Below are positions 18,201 to 26,214 of a stretch of 64,000 nt of DNA, piece after piece (the stretch's first letter is position 1; every line of letters starts with the position of its first letter). Made by a program: the position numbers and the translations under genes. This DNA is from CAZROT01 sp964601895. GTDB taxonomy: Bacteria > Pseudomonadota > Gammaproteobacteria > Enterobacterales > Enterobacteriaceae. The DNA lies in assembly GCA_964601895.1 (NCBI GenBank), contig CAZROT010000007.1, positions 1 to 64,000 of the forward strand. The letters are read 5' to 3'. The notes below the pieces were generated by a model. It made no database searches. It saw nothing but the letters and a program-made list of their open reading frames with translations, and had not been told where the DNA came from.

Positions 18201-21200
18201 ATGCAAAAGGTAAAAAAGAAATTCTGACCGTTGAACATGGGTGGATAACCAAAGAGGCTGCACGTCTGGCGGATATGGTTCATAAGATTATTTTAGGCTG
18301 GGATCCCAGGACGCAAAAAGTAGTGGAAATCCCGCTACCGCTTTCTGAGCTGATAACGGCAGGAAAGGAAATAAAAAATGCCATTGATGCGCCTTCTGTT
18401 CAGCTGCCGGAAACGGAACGCCAGTCATTATCATCACTGTTAAGCCTGGCAGGTGAAAGGACAGGAGATGCGCTCAGAGAACAGCAGGCACCTCAATCTA
18501 CCGAGCGTACACCGATTGAAATTCTGGCACAGGAAAATGCCGCTACTCTGTCACTGGGGGCAACATGGGAGAAAGTGATTGCCGGAATAAAAAGCCGGAC
18601 TCCTGCTATTGCCGGTAATGAGTGGATCCCTTTGCTGGAAACCCGTACCGGCACCGATGGGGCAACAGAAATGACATTTGCTCATCAGACCACGGGGCAA
18701 CGTTATTCTGTTACCGTGAGTCCTGAACATGCCGGTGTCATTAACGATTTTAGCAAAAAATCACAGAGTCTGGTTGAGACTTATCAGCGTGGTCTCGGCG
18801 CTAATGCAGCGGGAGACGCGTATCATCCCACGCTAAATAACCTGCATACATCGGGTGTGTATACATTGAATGCTGCTTTTCTGCTGCAGACATTAATAGA
18901 AATGAACGCCGATAAAGATAAATATACCCATCTGACTCGGGCAATGAAAATACAGCTGTATGTGCAGTTAACGCAAAATACCACAGGCCTTATAGGTGAT
19001 GCGGCTCATGTGGCACAAATCATTAATGCGGGGCTAAAAACGTCTTTTCAGCTGGTAACAAAAACCGGCATGATTTTGGGTAATGCGCTGCCCGTTGTCG
19101 GAACACTGCTTGATGTGGCTAACCTTGGGCTGACCAGCTGGCAGTTATCTCATACCATCGATCCCCTGCAGAAAGCAGTACTGAAAGGGAGTGTAGCTAC
19201 AGCGGCTATAGGAGCAACATGGGGGCTCCTGGCGACGATATTTCAGTTCAGTCGTATTGCCTGCCTCGCGAGTATGTCTACGCCAATGGGGTATCTCATG
19301 GTGCCACTGATGGGTCTGTCTCAGGGTGCCGTTGCACTGGTGCAGGCCTATGCAGCAAACAGCCTGGATTTTGACAGATGTGTGGAGCATTTTGATAGCA
19401 TCCTCGACAGCATCGCACAGCCTGGATTTCAGGTGCAGGATGGTATGGCGAGAATACATGAAGGTGCGGTTGTCTGTGATATTGATTTCACTACCGGAGT
19501 ACTGCAGTACGGGCAGATAAGGGTCACTTCAAATGACAGTGGCTGGGGAGCAATGCATCTGGGAAAATTTCCGCATTACTTTACCCGTCCCAATGCGGAC
19601 TGGCAGGAAAAAGACATGCTGGATGTGTATACCGGTCTGGGGCTGCAAAAAGATCAGCATTTTGCAGTGGCACAGATACAGGATATTGTCCTGCCGGGAG
19701 AGGTGAACCGTGATATTGAGGTCGATTACACCCATGCCTCGTTTCATCGCGGTGTAGCGGCACCTGCCTTAAGAAGACTGCATGAATACTACCAGGGCAG
19801 GTTTGTATGGTTGTTGTATTCCGGGTTTACTGACTGGGGTTTTTACCTGGCCGGGCAGATAATGCATGACACACCGGTTGCGGTAAAGCTGGATGGCAGT
19901 GCGCGCAGAATCATCATGCCTAATATTCTGGATGAGGCGACACGTCAGCATTTATCTTATTCCCTGAAGGGGCATGGCGGGCGGTATCAGGTAATGCTGC
20001 CGGTTACTCCAGTCAGACTTGAGATTGAAGCGAGCGCAGATGCCGCCGGCGAGCTTTGGATAGTTAATATTGATGCGGTTTCAAGGAGTTACACATTTGC
20101 TGCAGAGCGGATAACTCAGGGCTCTTTTAAGCCCGCATTGTTTCAGTCAATGCAGATAACCCATGATCGGATTGTGATTGGCGGACAGACGATAATCTTT
20201 AAGAATCAGGCTCCCCCTACCGTACTTCTGAATCAGAGTATAGGAGAAAATGCAACGCTGGTTGTCAGTGTCTATCTGGCCAGCCAACGTAGTGAAGTGA
20301 TGGTGCTTTTAGAGAGCACGCTTACTCAACAGGCGCTGGAGGCAGTACGCAGTCATTTTACCCAGACAGATGCCAGTGTGTTAGCACCTGGTGGCTGGAC
20401 GGGTATTGAGAGTGGCCTTAATGTGCAGGATGGTATACAGAGAGGGATTCTTGATCTGAAAAGCGGCGATGTGCTGTCAGCAGGTTTTGATGGCAGATAC
20501 AGCAGACTATGGTGCCTGCAGCAGGGTAAAGTGAGTGAATTTTCCTTAAATGCCAGCAGTCTTGTTGTCCGGCGTGATGACAGCGCGCAGTTATTTGTTT
20601 GTGGTGCTTTTGAGCGGCAGCCCTGGAGCGGTCAGTTTGTTATCAGCGTAGAATCCAGTCGGTTGCGGCTGCAGGAGCTGCAGCTTGATAGTCTGTCCGA
20701 AGACCCTCATATTTTTGATGAACTGGTACATCAATTTACTACGGACGGAACGCTAGCGGTCGCCAGCTGGTTTACCACTCATGTGGCTGGTGCAGAGGTA
20801 GTAGAGAAACTGAAACTGAGTATCCAGGATAAGAGTACACAGCGGCACTTTTATTTCTCTTATGAGCACGGATATTGCGCGCTGGAACAGGCTACCTGGT
20901 TTAGGGATGAAAATAAGTATGCATACAGCAGGGAAAGTTCAACGCTATGGATTTGTGGACAGAGCGTGCGACTGGATGTACTGCATAAGGATTTCATGTT
21001 CCTGCCACAGGAAACCAGAGTGCTGGTTGCGCCTGGCATGCGCACGCGAGACCTCTATTTCAATGAACGTGTGCTGCAGGGTTACCGCATTGCTATTCTG
21101 ATGGAAGAGATGGAGTTACTGAATGTGCATCTCGAAAAAATGGCACTGCAGTCAATAAGCTGGCAGTGGGATGGCGCGGATTTATTACTGCTTAGCCCAA

Positions 21201-21397
21201 AACAGCTGCGGCTCAAGCTGATGAATGTACTGAGCAGTACTGTGCATTACCGCATGAATAGAATAACATTTCATATTGGCAGCGAGCGTATTGTGGCCAG
21301 TGAAGTTTTTTCCAGGATGCCCGCCACTGTGTGGCTGGATAACGTGGCAGCAAAAAATGCTGAAATTCCTGATGTGCGCTCTGCACGTGTGCGCTGA
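15293..21397 (+). CDS. Large clostridial-toxin-like protein: flavin/NAD(P)-binding N-terminus + C80 protease + TcdA/TcdB-type translocation region
   Basis: A 2034-residue protein. N-terminus (about 24-400): Rossmann-type KIVFIGGGSA (G30-G32), a VVLGTGLGRD strand and GIFAVGGAI, as in FAD/NAD(P)-binding oxidoreductases. About 410-790: helical, unassigned. About 800-1020: peptidase C80 autoprotease like TcdB, with VQLQGDE (D817), LTGHTS (H881), LLGC (C923), then SARKYPVRVNAKGKKE and GWITKE; the family is activated by inositol hexakisphosphate and cuts itself to free the N-terminal cargo. About 1140-1360: pore-forming region with the TLNAAFLLQTLIEMN signature (T1191 on) and long hydrophobic helices. 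About 1360-2034: matches the TcdB delivery region (RFVWLLY, LSYSLKGHGG, ELWIVNIDAVSR) and ends where TcdB's C-terminal repeats would begin. No glucosyltransferase domain, CROP repeats or signal peptide. RBS AAAGGG. Cargo activity and receptor unknown. Confidence 0.88.
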   Translation: MPGSQIKSNELPPYSDKTHSATVQKIVFIGGGSAIMQILHNMNGEYDRQNSGPRPYENKGIAIIAVQDAWHVDQRGEGFINQQHELIDHDGATVTQYNQDYADRGAFTVANAKILEETVARGAVHIARSDVRHIEQLSDGNFRISFDSGEPVITESVVLGTGLGRDTTLFDPYPARPGERTTLQTGRLQNMRLENQPELRARGVVMTATEFSLALDRNPGQFAGKEIAVQGSLVPIDVVEKFSEKVPDGKVKKWLIRENINFLEGQQLQHAPKIGRDKNVVVYARKNVTIRPNEAPGKTGVIIDVEPENAAHPLETIEADYYVYGLGQDPELPGSTASLLDRALLSRLEPIYDINQAISDKPYRTVIGLKIPGKNPGQGIFAVGGAILSLIAAGKIQHTYLASQEQAIREWTAGRGAASLSAQTHNQLNNALASRLQSRELFEVLIRLLAQECSLPVSELTTTFQGSLTTERFFDVFNNVINREQNGGKRAALQVLSNSVRHYLDARSYLEPGIDRPGTAAPSLSEAAEFIHSNQVASVMSASQLTAIRSALHSLYAMVPDHIRNGEINYSRDNHTNMRIAIVQRYESKANFVKWPGYEEAIASFIQEAIDLRSFKIIKGTGTQPDISAAEQFVTRATDDVMRLELLPLLNGQDNSSDRRFELAEKLDFFRIKNETQTALRRWFSKRPPSTTLPKNLENTLKSEVTEAFASIKQKPIHGVPDVVRQAYTARLEELAHAGINGEIKKVALARYWLLTNGDAASAQDAKPYGRFSGTPLSEPWEAPDLERLTARINAAPVSTGDDTHYKKQLIVQLQGDETSYYAAEDLFAKHPRESEWLQLRAGQQAENIAGIVWNKLSGAVQAGKAEKITEGPMRIVLTGHTSTADGETLFGGRTSAHVEQTIIGLLRRCAGVDKLQVDLLGCTLMDVTQSLETTIPGKITARLMEEATRLGIPRENILVSARKYPVRVNAKGKKEILTVEHGWITKEAARLADMVHKIILGWDPRTQKVVEIPLPLSELITAGKEIKNAIDAPSVQLPETERQSLSSLLSLAGERTGDALREQQAPQSTERTPIEILAQENAATLSLGATWEKVIAGIKSRTPAIAGNEWIPLLETRTGTDGATEMTFAHQTTGQRYSVTVSPEHAGVINDFSKKSQSLVETYQRGLGANAAGDAYHPTLNNLHTSGVYTLNAAFLLQTLIEMNADKDKYTHLTRAMKIQLYVQLTQNTTGLIGDAAHVAQIINAGLKTSFQLVTKTGMILGNALPVVGTLLDVANLGLTSWQLSHTIDPLQKAVLKGSVATAAIGATWGLLATIFQFSRIACLASMSTPMGYLMVPLMGLSQGAVALVQAYAANSLDFDRCVEHFDSILDSIAQPGFQVQDGMARIHEGAVVCDIDFTTGVLQYGQIRVTSNDSGWGAMHLGKFPHYFTRPNADWQEKDMLDVYTGLGLQKDQHFAVAQIQDIVLPGEVNRDIEVDYTHASFHRGVAAPALRRLHEYYQGRFVWLLYSGFTDWGFYLAGQIMHDTPVAVKLDGSARRIIMPNILDEATRQHLSYSLKGHGGRYQVMLPVTPVRLEIEASADAAGELWIVNIDAVSRSYTFAAERITQGSFKPALFQSMQITHDRIVIGGQTIIFKNQAPPTVLLNQSIGENATLVVSVYLASQRSEVMVLLESTLTQQALEAVRSHFTQTDASVLAPGGWTGIESGLNVQDGIQRGILDLKSGDVLSAGFDGRYSRLWCLQQGKVSEFSLNASSLVVRRDDSAQLFVCGAFERQPWSGQFVISVESSRLRLQELQLDSLSEDPHIFDELVHQFTTDGTLAVASWFTTHVAGAEVVEKLKLSIQDKSTQRHFYFSYEHGYCALEQATWFRDENKYAYSRESSTLWICGQSVRLDVLHKDFMFLPQETRVLVAPGMRTRDLYFNERVLQGYRIAILMEEMELLNVHLEKMALQSISWQWDGADLLLLSPKQLRLKLMNVLSSTVHYRMNRITFHIGSERIVASEVFSRMPATVWLDNVAAKNAEIPDVRSARVR

Positions 21398-21441
21398 GGC
21401 GTTTTTTCATAAACGCCTGTCTGGTTCATAAGACGATAACA

Positions 21442-21465
21442 GCAGGAAAAGGCCTTTTTTCCTGC
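21442..21465 (+). terminator. hairpin between the toxin gene and yggE
   Basis: GCAGGAAAA (21442-21450) pairs with TTTTCCTGC (21457-21465), a 9-bp stem 45 bases past the toxin stop. A second inverted repeat, AGGCGTTT (21397-21404)/AAACGCCT (21411-21418), begins at the stop codon itself. Together they probably separate toxin and yggE transcripts, though neither is followed by a T-run. Confidence 0.45.
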
Positions 21466-21558
21466 CTGTCAGGATGGCTGATTGGTAATAAAATAGTAGG
21501 TTGTATTTCACACCGGGCGATTTTTATGATAGCGACATATTGGTTGCAGGGAGAAAAA

Positions 21559-22272
21559 ATGAAACTACATGCGTATGTCATATCAGCCATCCTGGGATTG
21601 AGTGCCTTCCCTTTTACGCTACATGCCGCGGAGGTGGAGCATAGGCCACATCTGGTCACTTCAGGTGAGGCCAGCATTGAGGTCATGCCAGATATGGCAA
21701 CACTGACGGCAGAAGTGAGTGTGTTCGATAAGGATGTCAGGGTGGCTAAAAAAAATGTCGATATACGTGTGGCAGAGTATCTGGATTTTCTGGAAAAAAA
21801 CGGTATTGAGCGCAAAGATATTGAAGCTGCCAATCTGCGTACCCGGGCTGAATATAGTGATAAAAAAGCGGGGGCAAAAGCACCGCGCGGATATCGTGCA
21901 CTGCGTTATGTTCAGGTGACCGTGCGTCAGCTTGATAAATTAACAGTGCTGCTGGACGCAACATTAAAATCAGGGTTACATGAAATTCACACGCTGGAAT
22001 TTGGTGTGACTGACAGGGAAGGTTATCGTGAACAGGTACGCCAGAAAGCGATTGCCAATGCCGTGCAACAGGCTAATTCGCTGGCTAAGGGGTTTTCAGT
22101 CAGACTCGGGGCGGTATTTAGTATTCGTTATCTGCCCGTCAGCCATCAGCCAGCATTGTTGACACGCATGTATAAAGCGGCAGAGAGTGAGGCATCCGTC
22201 GCACAGACCTATGAACCCCAGGCGATGCGTTTTGATGATAGAGTCGAGGTGGTGTTTGAACTGCAGCGTTAG
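21559..22272 (+). CDS. yggE: SIMPL-domain periplasmic protein YggE
   Basis: Periplasmic SIMPL (DUF541) protein linked in E. coli to reduced oxidative stress; molecular function unclear. 237 residues (E. coli 246), signal peptide MKLHAYVISAILGLSAFPF with cleavage after HAA, then the typical SGEASIEVMPDMATL entry, a VSVFDKDVRVAKK helix and a conserved C-terminal YEPQAMRFDDRVEVVFEL. Start at ATG 21559 follows CAGGGAG and begins the signal peptide; the longer frame would add an unlikely extension. It is the normal partner of argO, now separated from it by the toxin gene. Confidence 0.92.
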   Translation: MKLHAYVISAILGLSAFPFTLHAAEVEHRPHLVTSGEASIEVMPDMATLTAEVSVFDKDVRVAKKNVDIRVAEYLDFLEKNGIERKDIEAANLRTRAEYSDKKAGAKAPRGYRALRYVQVTVRQLDKLTVLLDATLKSGLHEIHTLEFGVTDREGYREQVRQKAIANAVQQANSLAKGFSVRLGAVFSIRYLPVSHQPALLTRMYKAAESEASVAQTYEPQAMRFDDRVEVVFELQR

Positions 22273-22580
22273 TTTTTTCTGTTGTCATCCCCTGTCCTGA
22301 CATCAGACGTTTTGCGCAATGCGATGACGGGAGAAGTAAGGCGTTGCAGCTGGTATGTGAATACGCATGTACGTCGTGTAAACCAAGGTTCTGTGTTACC
22401 TCCTCCCCGCATTATTTCTCTGCCGCGAGTTTCGCAAGCGGCTTTCCGATTTCAGGCTATCAAATAACGTTCTATTTTCATCCAGCGATTAGCATTAATA
22501 TTCATTTTCTCTTACTCTTTATTTACAATCTAAGTGAAAAATTCTCTGGAAAGCGCAACCATGGTGAACGGGAGTTGATT
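22273..22580. other. intergenic region upstream of the chaperone-effector pair
   Basis: 308 bases between yggE and the SscB-like gene. Short open frames occur but none has supporting composition or a ribosome site. It presumably holds the promoter of the chaperone-effector pair. No SsrB- or PhoP-type site can be assigned by eye. Confidence 0.45.
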
Positions 22581-23072
22581 ATGTTGCAGGAGCAGAAAAT
22601 TGAAGTGCCTTCTATGGAAGAGGTGCTGCAGCGTTGCCAGCAAGCCATGAGTGAACAGAAAACGCTGGCAGAGCTTTCCGGGATGACCAGTGACATGCTG
22701 GAAGACGTTTACCGCCGCGGGCTGGAACACTATGAGCGCGCTGAACTTGAGGACGCGACACTGTGCTTTACTTATCTGGTTATGCATCAGCCCTGGGACA
22801 GGCGCTTTCACATGGCATTGGGATCGGCTCTGCACTGGCAGGAAGAATATCAGTCCGCAGTCAATTTTTATGGTTATGCGCTGGCGCTCGATGCGCGTGA
22901 TCCCGGGCCGTATTTTCGTATGGCTCAGTGTTTACTGCAACTCGGGGATACCGAAGTGGCCACTGAGATGCTGGAATTCGCCGTCACTCACAGTGACAGG
23001 GATCCGGCTTACACAGAAATTGGTACGCTATCTCGCGCATTACAGGGGGAAATTCTGGCAGGGTGCGCCTGA
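22581..23072 (+). CDS. sscB: Class II type III secretion chaperone, SscB/LcrH/SicA family
   Basis: A 163-residue cytosolic chaperone built of TPR-like helices: LEDVYRRGLEHYERAELEDA, LCFTYLVMHQPWDRRFHMALGSALHWQEEY, SAVNFYGYALALDARDPGPYFRMAQCL. This three-repeat pattern with the QPWD/RFHMALGSALH core is the LcrH/SycD/SicA family, which holds hydrophobic type III substrates. The next gene encodes an SseF-like protein, and in Salmonella SPI-2 SscB is the chaperone for SseF, which fixes the most likely subgroup. Start at ATG 22581 follows GGGAG; the frame is open further upstream but lacks homology there. Acidic, no signal peptide. Confidence 0.85.
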   Translation: MLQEQKIEVPSMEEVLQRCQQAMSEQKTLAELSGMTSDMLEDVYRRGLEHYERAELEDATLCFTYLVMHQPWDRRFHMALGSALHWQEEYQSAVNFYGYALALDARDPGPYFRMAQCLLQLGDTEVATEMLEFAVTHSDRDPAYTEIGTLSRALQGEILAGCA

Positions 23073-23107
23073 TTTTATATTGCGTTAAGGGTGTTGGGAG
23101 GTGTGCT

Positions 23108-24004
23108 ATGAAAAGAGTTACTTCATCAGGCATGGTGAGACGCCCCACGATCAGAAGGAGCGAAAGTACCAGAAGAGCCGGGAATATTGACACCGCGAAA
23201 GGAATCAGTCATGCAGAGTTATCTGGGCTTTTAAAATTTTCCCCACAGCATGTATCGTTACCACCCGCTTTATCACCCCATGCTGAAGAAAATCAGCAGC
23301 CTGTCGAACAAAAAATTAGCACACAACGCGATGTCGCGGTTCAGGCAACAGAAGACCCGGATACTGCTGCAGTTATCGATAAATTAAAGAAAAGTGCTTT
23401 CGTCAATATTGCCATTGCCGTGGCGCTTGGGTTATTTTTGGTCGCGGCGGTAGCGGCAGCAGTGATTTCTGGTGGTCTTGCCATACCTGTGGCGGCAATG
23501 GCTGGTGTGGCAGTGGCGGTTGCAGTGGCGGATGCCGGCACGGCGCTGTACAACTGGCGTAGCAAAGCAGGGGGTAGGGAAGAGCTGCCCATGAAGGGAG
23601 ACTCCATCGGTAATTTATACTATCTCGTCGGATACTGTATTAAGTCTGTCACCGGCAATAAGCATGAACTTTCTGATCAAGCAAAAAACTATATCCGTTA
23701 TGCATCAGGCGTGTCGCGTTTTCTGATAGGTATATCCTCTATCGCGCTGGGTAGTATCAATACTGTAATAATGGCTAATACTATTGCGGTATCGACAATG
23801 ATTGGACCAGCCTCCACGAGTCTTGCGCGCTCACTGATGGAATGCATAAATCTGTTCCTCTTTGTAAATTCCTCTGCGCCTGCTGCACCGAAGCACATGG
23901 AGGCGCGCAATAGACGCGACGAGCATGGTACTGCCCCCTCTGGCAATGCCCCCTCTGGCATTGTCCCCTCTGGGTCAGAAGAGACGCCAGCTGCCGGTAG
24001 CTGA
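23108..24004 (+). CDS. sseF: SseF-like type III effector
   Basis: 298 residues. The polar N-terminus (1-95) is followed by a long hydrophobic block (about 100-145) with VAAAVISGGLAIPVAAMAG, then VADAGTALYNWRS. This closely follows Salmonella SseF (VAAAVISGG, LPIAILAGAAL, GDACCAYHNYQS). A second hydrophobic block lies at about 203-252. SseF is a SPI-2 effector that inserts in the Salmonella vacuole membrane and helps place it near the Golgi and form filaments. The C-terminus has a short PSG-repeat tail. The gene starts 35 bases after the sscB-like stop with GGGAGGTG upstream of ATG 23108. SseG, the usual partner, is absent here. Confidence 0.8.
   Translation: MKRVTSSGMVRRPTIRRSESTRRAGNIDTAKGISHAELSGLLKFSPQHVSLPPALSPHAEENQQPVEQKISTQRDVAVQATEDPDTAAVIDKLKKSAFVNIAIAVALGLFLVAAVAAAVISGGLAIPVAAMAGVAVAVAVADAGTALYNWRSKAGGREELPMKGDSIGNLYYLVGYCIKSVTGNKHELSDQAKNYIRYASGVSRFLIGISSIALGSINTVIMANTIAVSTMIGPASTSLARSLMECINLFLFVNSSAPAAPKHMEARNRRDEHGTAPSGNAPSGIVPSGSEETPAAGS
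23933..23977 (+). repeat. three 15-bp tandem repeats in the SseF-like C-terminus
   Basis: Three imperfect in-frame copies of GCCCCCTCTGGCAAT (23933-23947, 23948-23962, 23963-23977) encode the APSGN/APSGI/VPSGS tail. The first two differ at one base. This is a slippage-prone microrepeat that would change tail length without breaking frame. Confidence 0.85.
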
Positions 24005-24022
24005 AAACGATGCTTCTGGTTG

Positions 24023-24060
24023 CCCGCTGGTTATCCTGCAAAGGAAAGCAGGTCAGCGGG
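24023..24060. terminator. compound hairpin between convergent sseF-like gene and yicH
   Basis: CCCGCTG (24023-24029) pairs with CAGCGGG (24054-24060), and inside it CCTGC (24035-24039) pairs with GCAGG (24048-24052). It sits in the 150-base gap where two converging transcripts must end, so a bidirectional terminator is likely, though no T-tract is seen. Confidence 0.5.
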
Positions 24061-24154
24061 TGTGCCAGTGAACAGTGCTGCTGGCAGCCTGCAGTTTTCT
24101 TTAGCTGTTACCATTCACTGCACTGCCTGTTGTTCGCTGGCAACAGATTGCCAG

Positions 24155-25858
24155 TTAATCTGTTTTTAATTGTGTGTCCAGCGTGGTGAACTCACCCTGT
24201 CTGATGACCTGATGTATCCCTTGCCTGTTGGTGTCAGTCACCTGTAATTCGCCATTTAGGGAGGGTTTCAGTGGCCCGCTTAAGCTCCCGCTAAGCTGCA
24301 GGACAAGATTGCCATTACCCTGGCCTGGTAATAATGGCCATCCCCAGTTGTGTAAGCTATTGATATCTACTGCACGCCCGTTGAGCTGTAAGGAAAATTG
24401 ATGATTATGCTGGCTGGCTGTCGCGCTACCTTCCAGCAGGCCCATTTTTGACAGGGCACTAAAATCAGTTACTGTCACCTGCTCATCATCTGCTGTGACG
24501 GTGATGGCGGGCCGACGCAAATCACTTTTATTGAATGTGGCATTACTGGCGTTGAGTGTCAGGGTGCCTGACCACAGATTCCATTGATGTTTTCTGGCCA
24601 GAGACAGATTATTAGCGTAACCGCTGAGTGCGGTTACCTGAAAAGGAAAATCGGGATTGATATCAATCAGTAAATTGTTATGCGCCGCCAGCTTTATGAC
24701 CGATATTTCAGACAGCCATGAAGGTAATGGCTCCTGCCAGAACTGTTTCCACTGAGTCGGTAAGGTATATTCCAGTGCAGCGATAGCTACGTCATCAAGC
24801 CGAAGGTGTTTGTTTTTAGCGGTAAAGTTTCCACTGGCTCTTAATAAACCGCCTTCCCAGCGTGTGGTGAATTGTTTTATCAGGATGTTTTCCGAAGAAA
24901 GCTCCAGGTTCATGATGGGATCGATCAGATGAATCTTCCCACTAACGAAATCAGTGGCATTAAGCGCAAGGGTTCCGTTATCAGCCTGCCAGTCACCCTG
25001 ATGAAAGCGGATATTTTGTAAGGTGATATCCAGATCGTGCAGTGCCCAGCCTGTTCCTTCCAGACGGGCATCAATCAGGTCAAAACGTTTGACTGTCACA
25101 GAAGGCAATGGTGGTAACGATTGCCATAATTCTGCCAATGTCATGGAAGACTGCATGCGCAGGTTACTGAAGCGTAATCCGTTAACTAACCAGCTACCTT
25201 CTGCTGCGCGTGCTGCTTCTCCTGTAAGCGTTCCCTGTGAAACCTCAGCGCCAAAATTGTTCAGTACCAGCGTATTGTTATGAATGCTTCCTTCAATTAA
25301 AGCCTGTCTGGCATCGATGCCGTTGAGCGTTAATACCCCTGCGCTTACGGTAAACCTGTTTTTATCGCTGGTATTAGCAGCAGACAAAAACGGCCATGGC
25401 ACGACTGTGGCATTGATTTGTTGTCCTGATAACTGCCACTGGTCGATAGTGGTGGTCAGTGACATATTATCCAGTTGCAGGGAATCAGCCTGAATGGGCG
25501 ATTTTATATCCAGTCTGTGGCTAGCTAAATGCAGATTTCCGTTCTGCAGTACCAGGCTTTTAAAATGCAAAGGTTTGGTGATTTGCTGCCAGCCAGGATT
25601 CAGGATTATCTGTCTGGCATCAAGACGTGCAGATTGATTCGCTGTTGACAATGTGACATCAATCAGCCTGAGCTCCGTGGGTTTTGACCATGAATGATCG
25701 ATATGGGTGAAAGAAAGATGGTACTCGGGATAATGATGATTAAACCAGGCGCTCAGGCGGGCGGCAACCCAGCTTGTTTGTAATAATAAATATAATAAAA
25801 TCACCGCCAGCATTAACAGCAGGAACACTATGGCTGAGGGTTTACGGATAAATTTCAT
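24155..25858 (-). CDS. yicH: AsmA-family inner-membrane protein YicH
   Basis: 567 residues against 569 in E. coli YicH. A single N-terminal membrane helix (about 9-28) anchors a long periplasmic beta-rich body typical of AsmA-like bridge proteins, thought to take part in lipid movement between membranes; YicH itself is poorly understood. Segment after segment follows E. coli (ALIEGSIHNNTLVLNNFGA, RFDLIDARLEGTGWALHDLD, FTTRWEGGLLRASGNF, NLLIDINPDFPFQVTAL, LNGRAVDINSLHNWGWPLLP). Start at ATG 25858. It is transcribed alone, converging on the SseF-like gene, with the small RNA gene cyaR upstream on the same strand. Confidence 0.92.
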   Translation of the reverse strand: MKFIRKPSAIVFLLLMLAVILLYLLLQTSWVAARLSAWFNHHYPEYHLSFTHIDHSWSKPTELRLIDVTLSTANQSARLDARQIILNPGWQQITKPLHFKSLVLQNGNLHLASHRLDIKSPIQADSLQLDNMSLTTTIDQWQLSGQQINATVVPWPFLSAANTSDKNRFTVSAGVLTLNGIDARQALIEGSIHNNTLVLNNFGAEVSQGTLTGEAARAAEGSWLVNGLRFSNLRMQSSMTLAELWQSLPPLPSVTVKRFDLIDARLEGTGWALHDLDITLQNIRFHQGDWQADNGTLALNATDFVSGKIHLIDPIMNLELSSENILIKQFTTRWEGGLLRASGNFTAKNKHLRLDDVAIAALEYTLPTQWKQFWQEPLPSWLSEISVIKLAAHNNLLIDINPDFPFQVTALSGYANNLSLARKHQWNLWSGTLTLNASNATFNKSDLRRPAITVTADDEQVTVTDFSALSKMGLLEGSATASQHNHQFSLQLNGRAVDINSLHNWGWPLLPGQGNGNLVLQLSGSLSGPLKPSLNGELQVTDTNRQGIHQVIRQGEFTTLDTQLKTD

Positions 25859-26133
25859 TTGTCAATCCAGATCCTTTCAGGATTCAGGTGGTATTGTCGG
25901 TAATTAATGGCTCGAAGTAAGCACATTGTCGGGAAACAACCGCTAAAATGCGCGACTCTGTTGACAGCTTATGAGTGGATTTAAGCATCAGTGATGCTGA
26001 CAGCCTTGATGGTAAGCTATTTATTTTTCTTTGCAAAGAGGAAGGGAATGCGGATATTAAATGGTGACGGTATTGCTGTGCGCAGTATTACTGTAAAAAC
26101 GCCATCTGAACAATGAATCGATACAGCTGGCCT
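25859..26133. other. intergenic region between yicH and cyaR
   Basis: Upstream region of yicH. It contains a 15-bp palindrome, AGCATCAGTGATGCT (25984-25998). No coding frame seen. Together with the cyaR gene and its promoter it makes up the 506-base gap between yicH and the next protein gene. Confidence 0.5.
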
Positions 26134-26208
26134 AAAAAGAACGACTAACTCAAGGGAGATTGAGTTAGTCCAGGAGGTGGTTCCAAGTGTTGTGTGTAGC
26201 TATTTTAA
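26134..26208 (-). ncRNA. cyaR: Small regulatory RNA CyaR (RyeE)
   Basis: Read on the minus strand this has the hallmarks of the Hfq-dependent sRNA CyaR. The unpaired seed GGAACCACCTCCT pairs with ribosome sites of targets such as ompX, luxS, nadE and yqaE in E. coli. It is followed by a terminator hairpin GACTAACTCAA/TTGAGTTAGTC (26143-26153 and 26160-26170). The hairpin loop region reads AATCTCCCTT, as in E. coli CyaR, and a U-rich end follows at 26134-26139. A -10 element TATAAC (26215-26220) puts the 5' end near 26208, giving about 75 nt (E. coli about 87). The stem sequence differs from E. coli but pairs perfectly, supporting selection on structure. In E. coli the gene lies beside yegQ; here it is between yicH and a helical-repeat protein gene. 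Confidence 0.85.
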
Positions 26209-26214
26209 TTATTA

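Noticed and set aside
17624..18283. 219-codon minus-strand open frame inside the toxin gene
   Set aside because: It lies opposite the C80 protease domain, whose motifs prove the plus-strand frame; no independent features.
22581..24004. A local type III secretion apparatus
   Set aside because: Only a chaperone and effector-like gene are present; no ATPase, needle, secretin or export gate proteins are encoded anywhere in the window.
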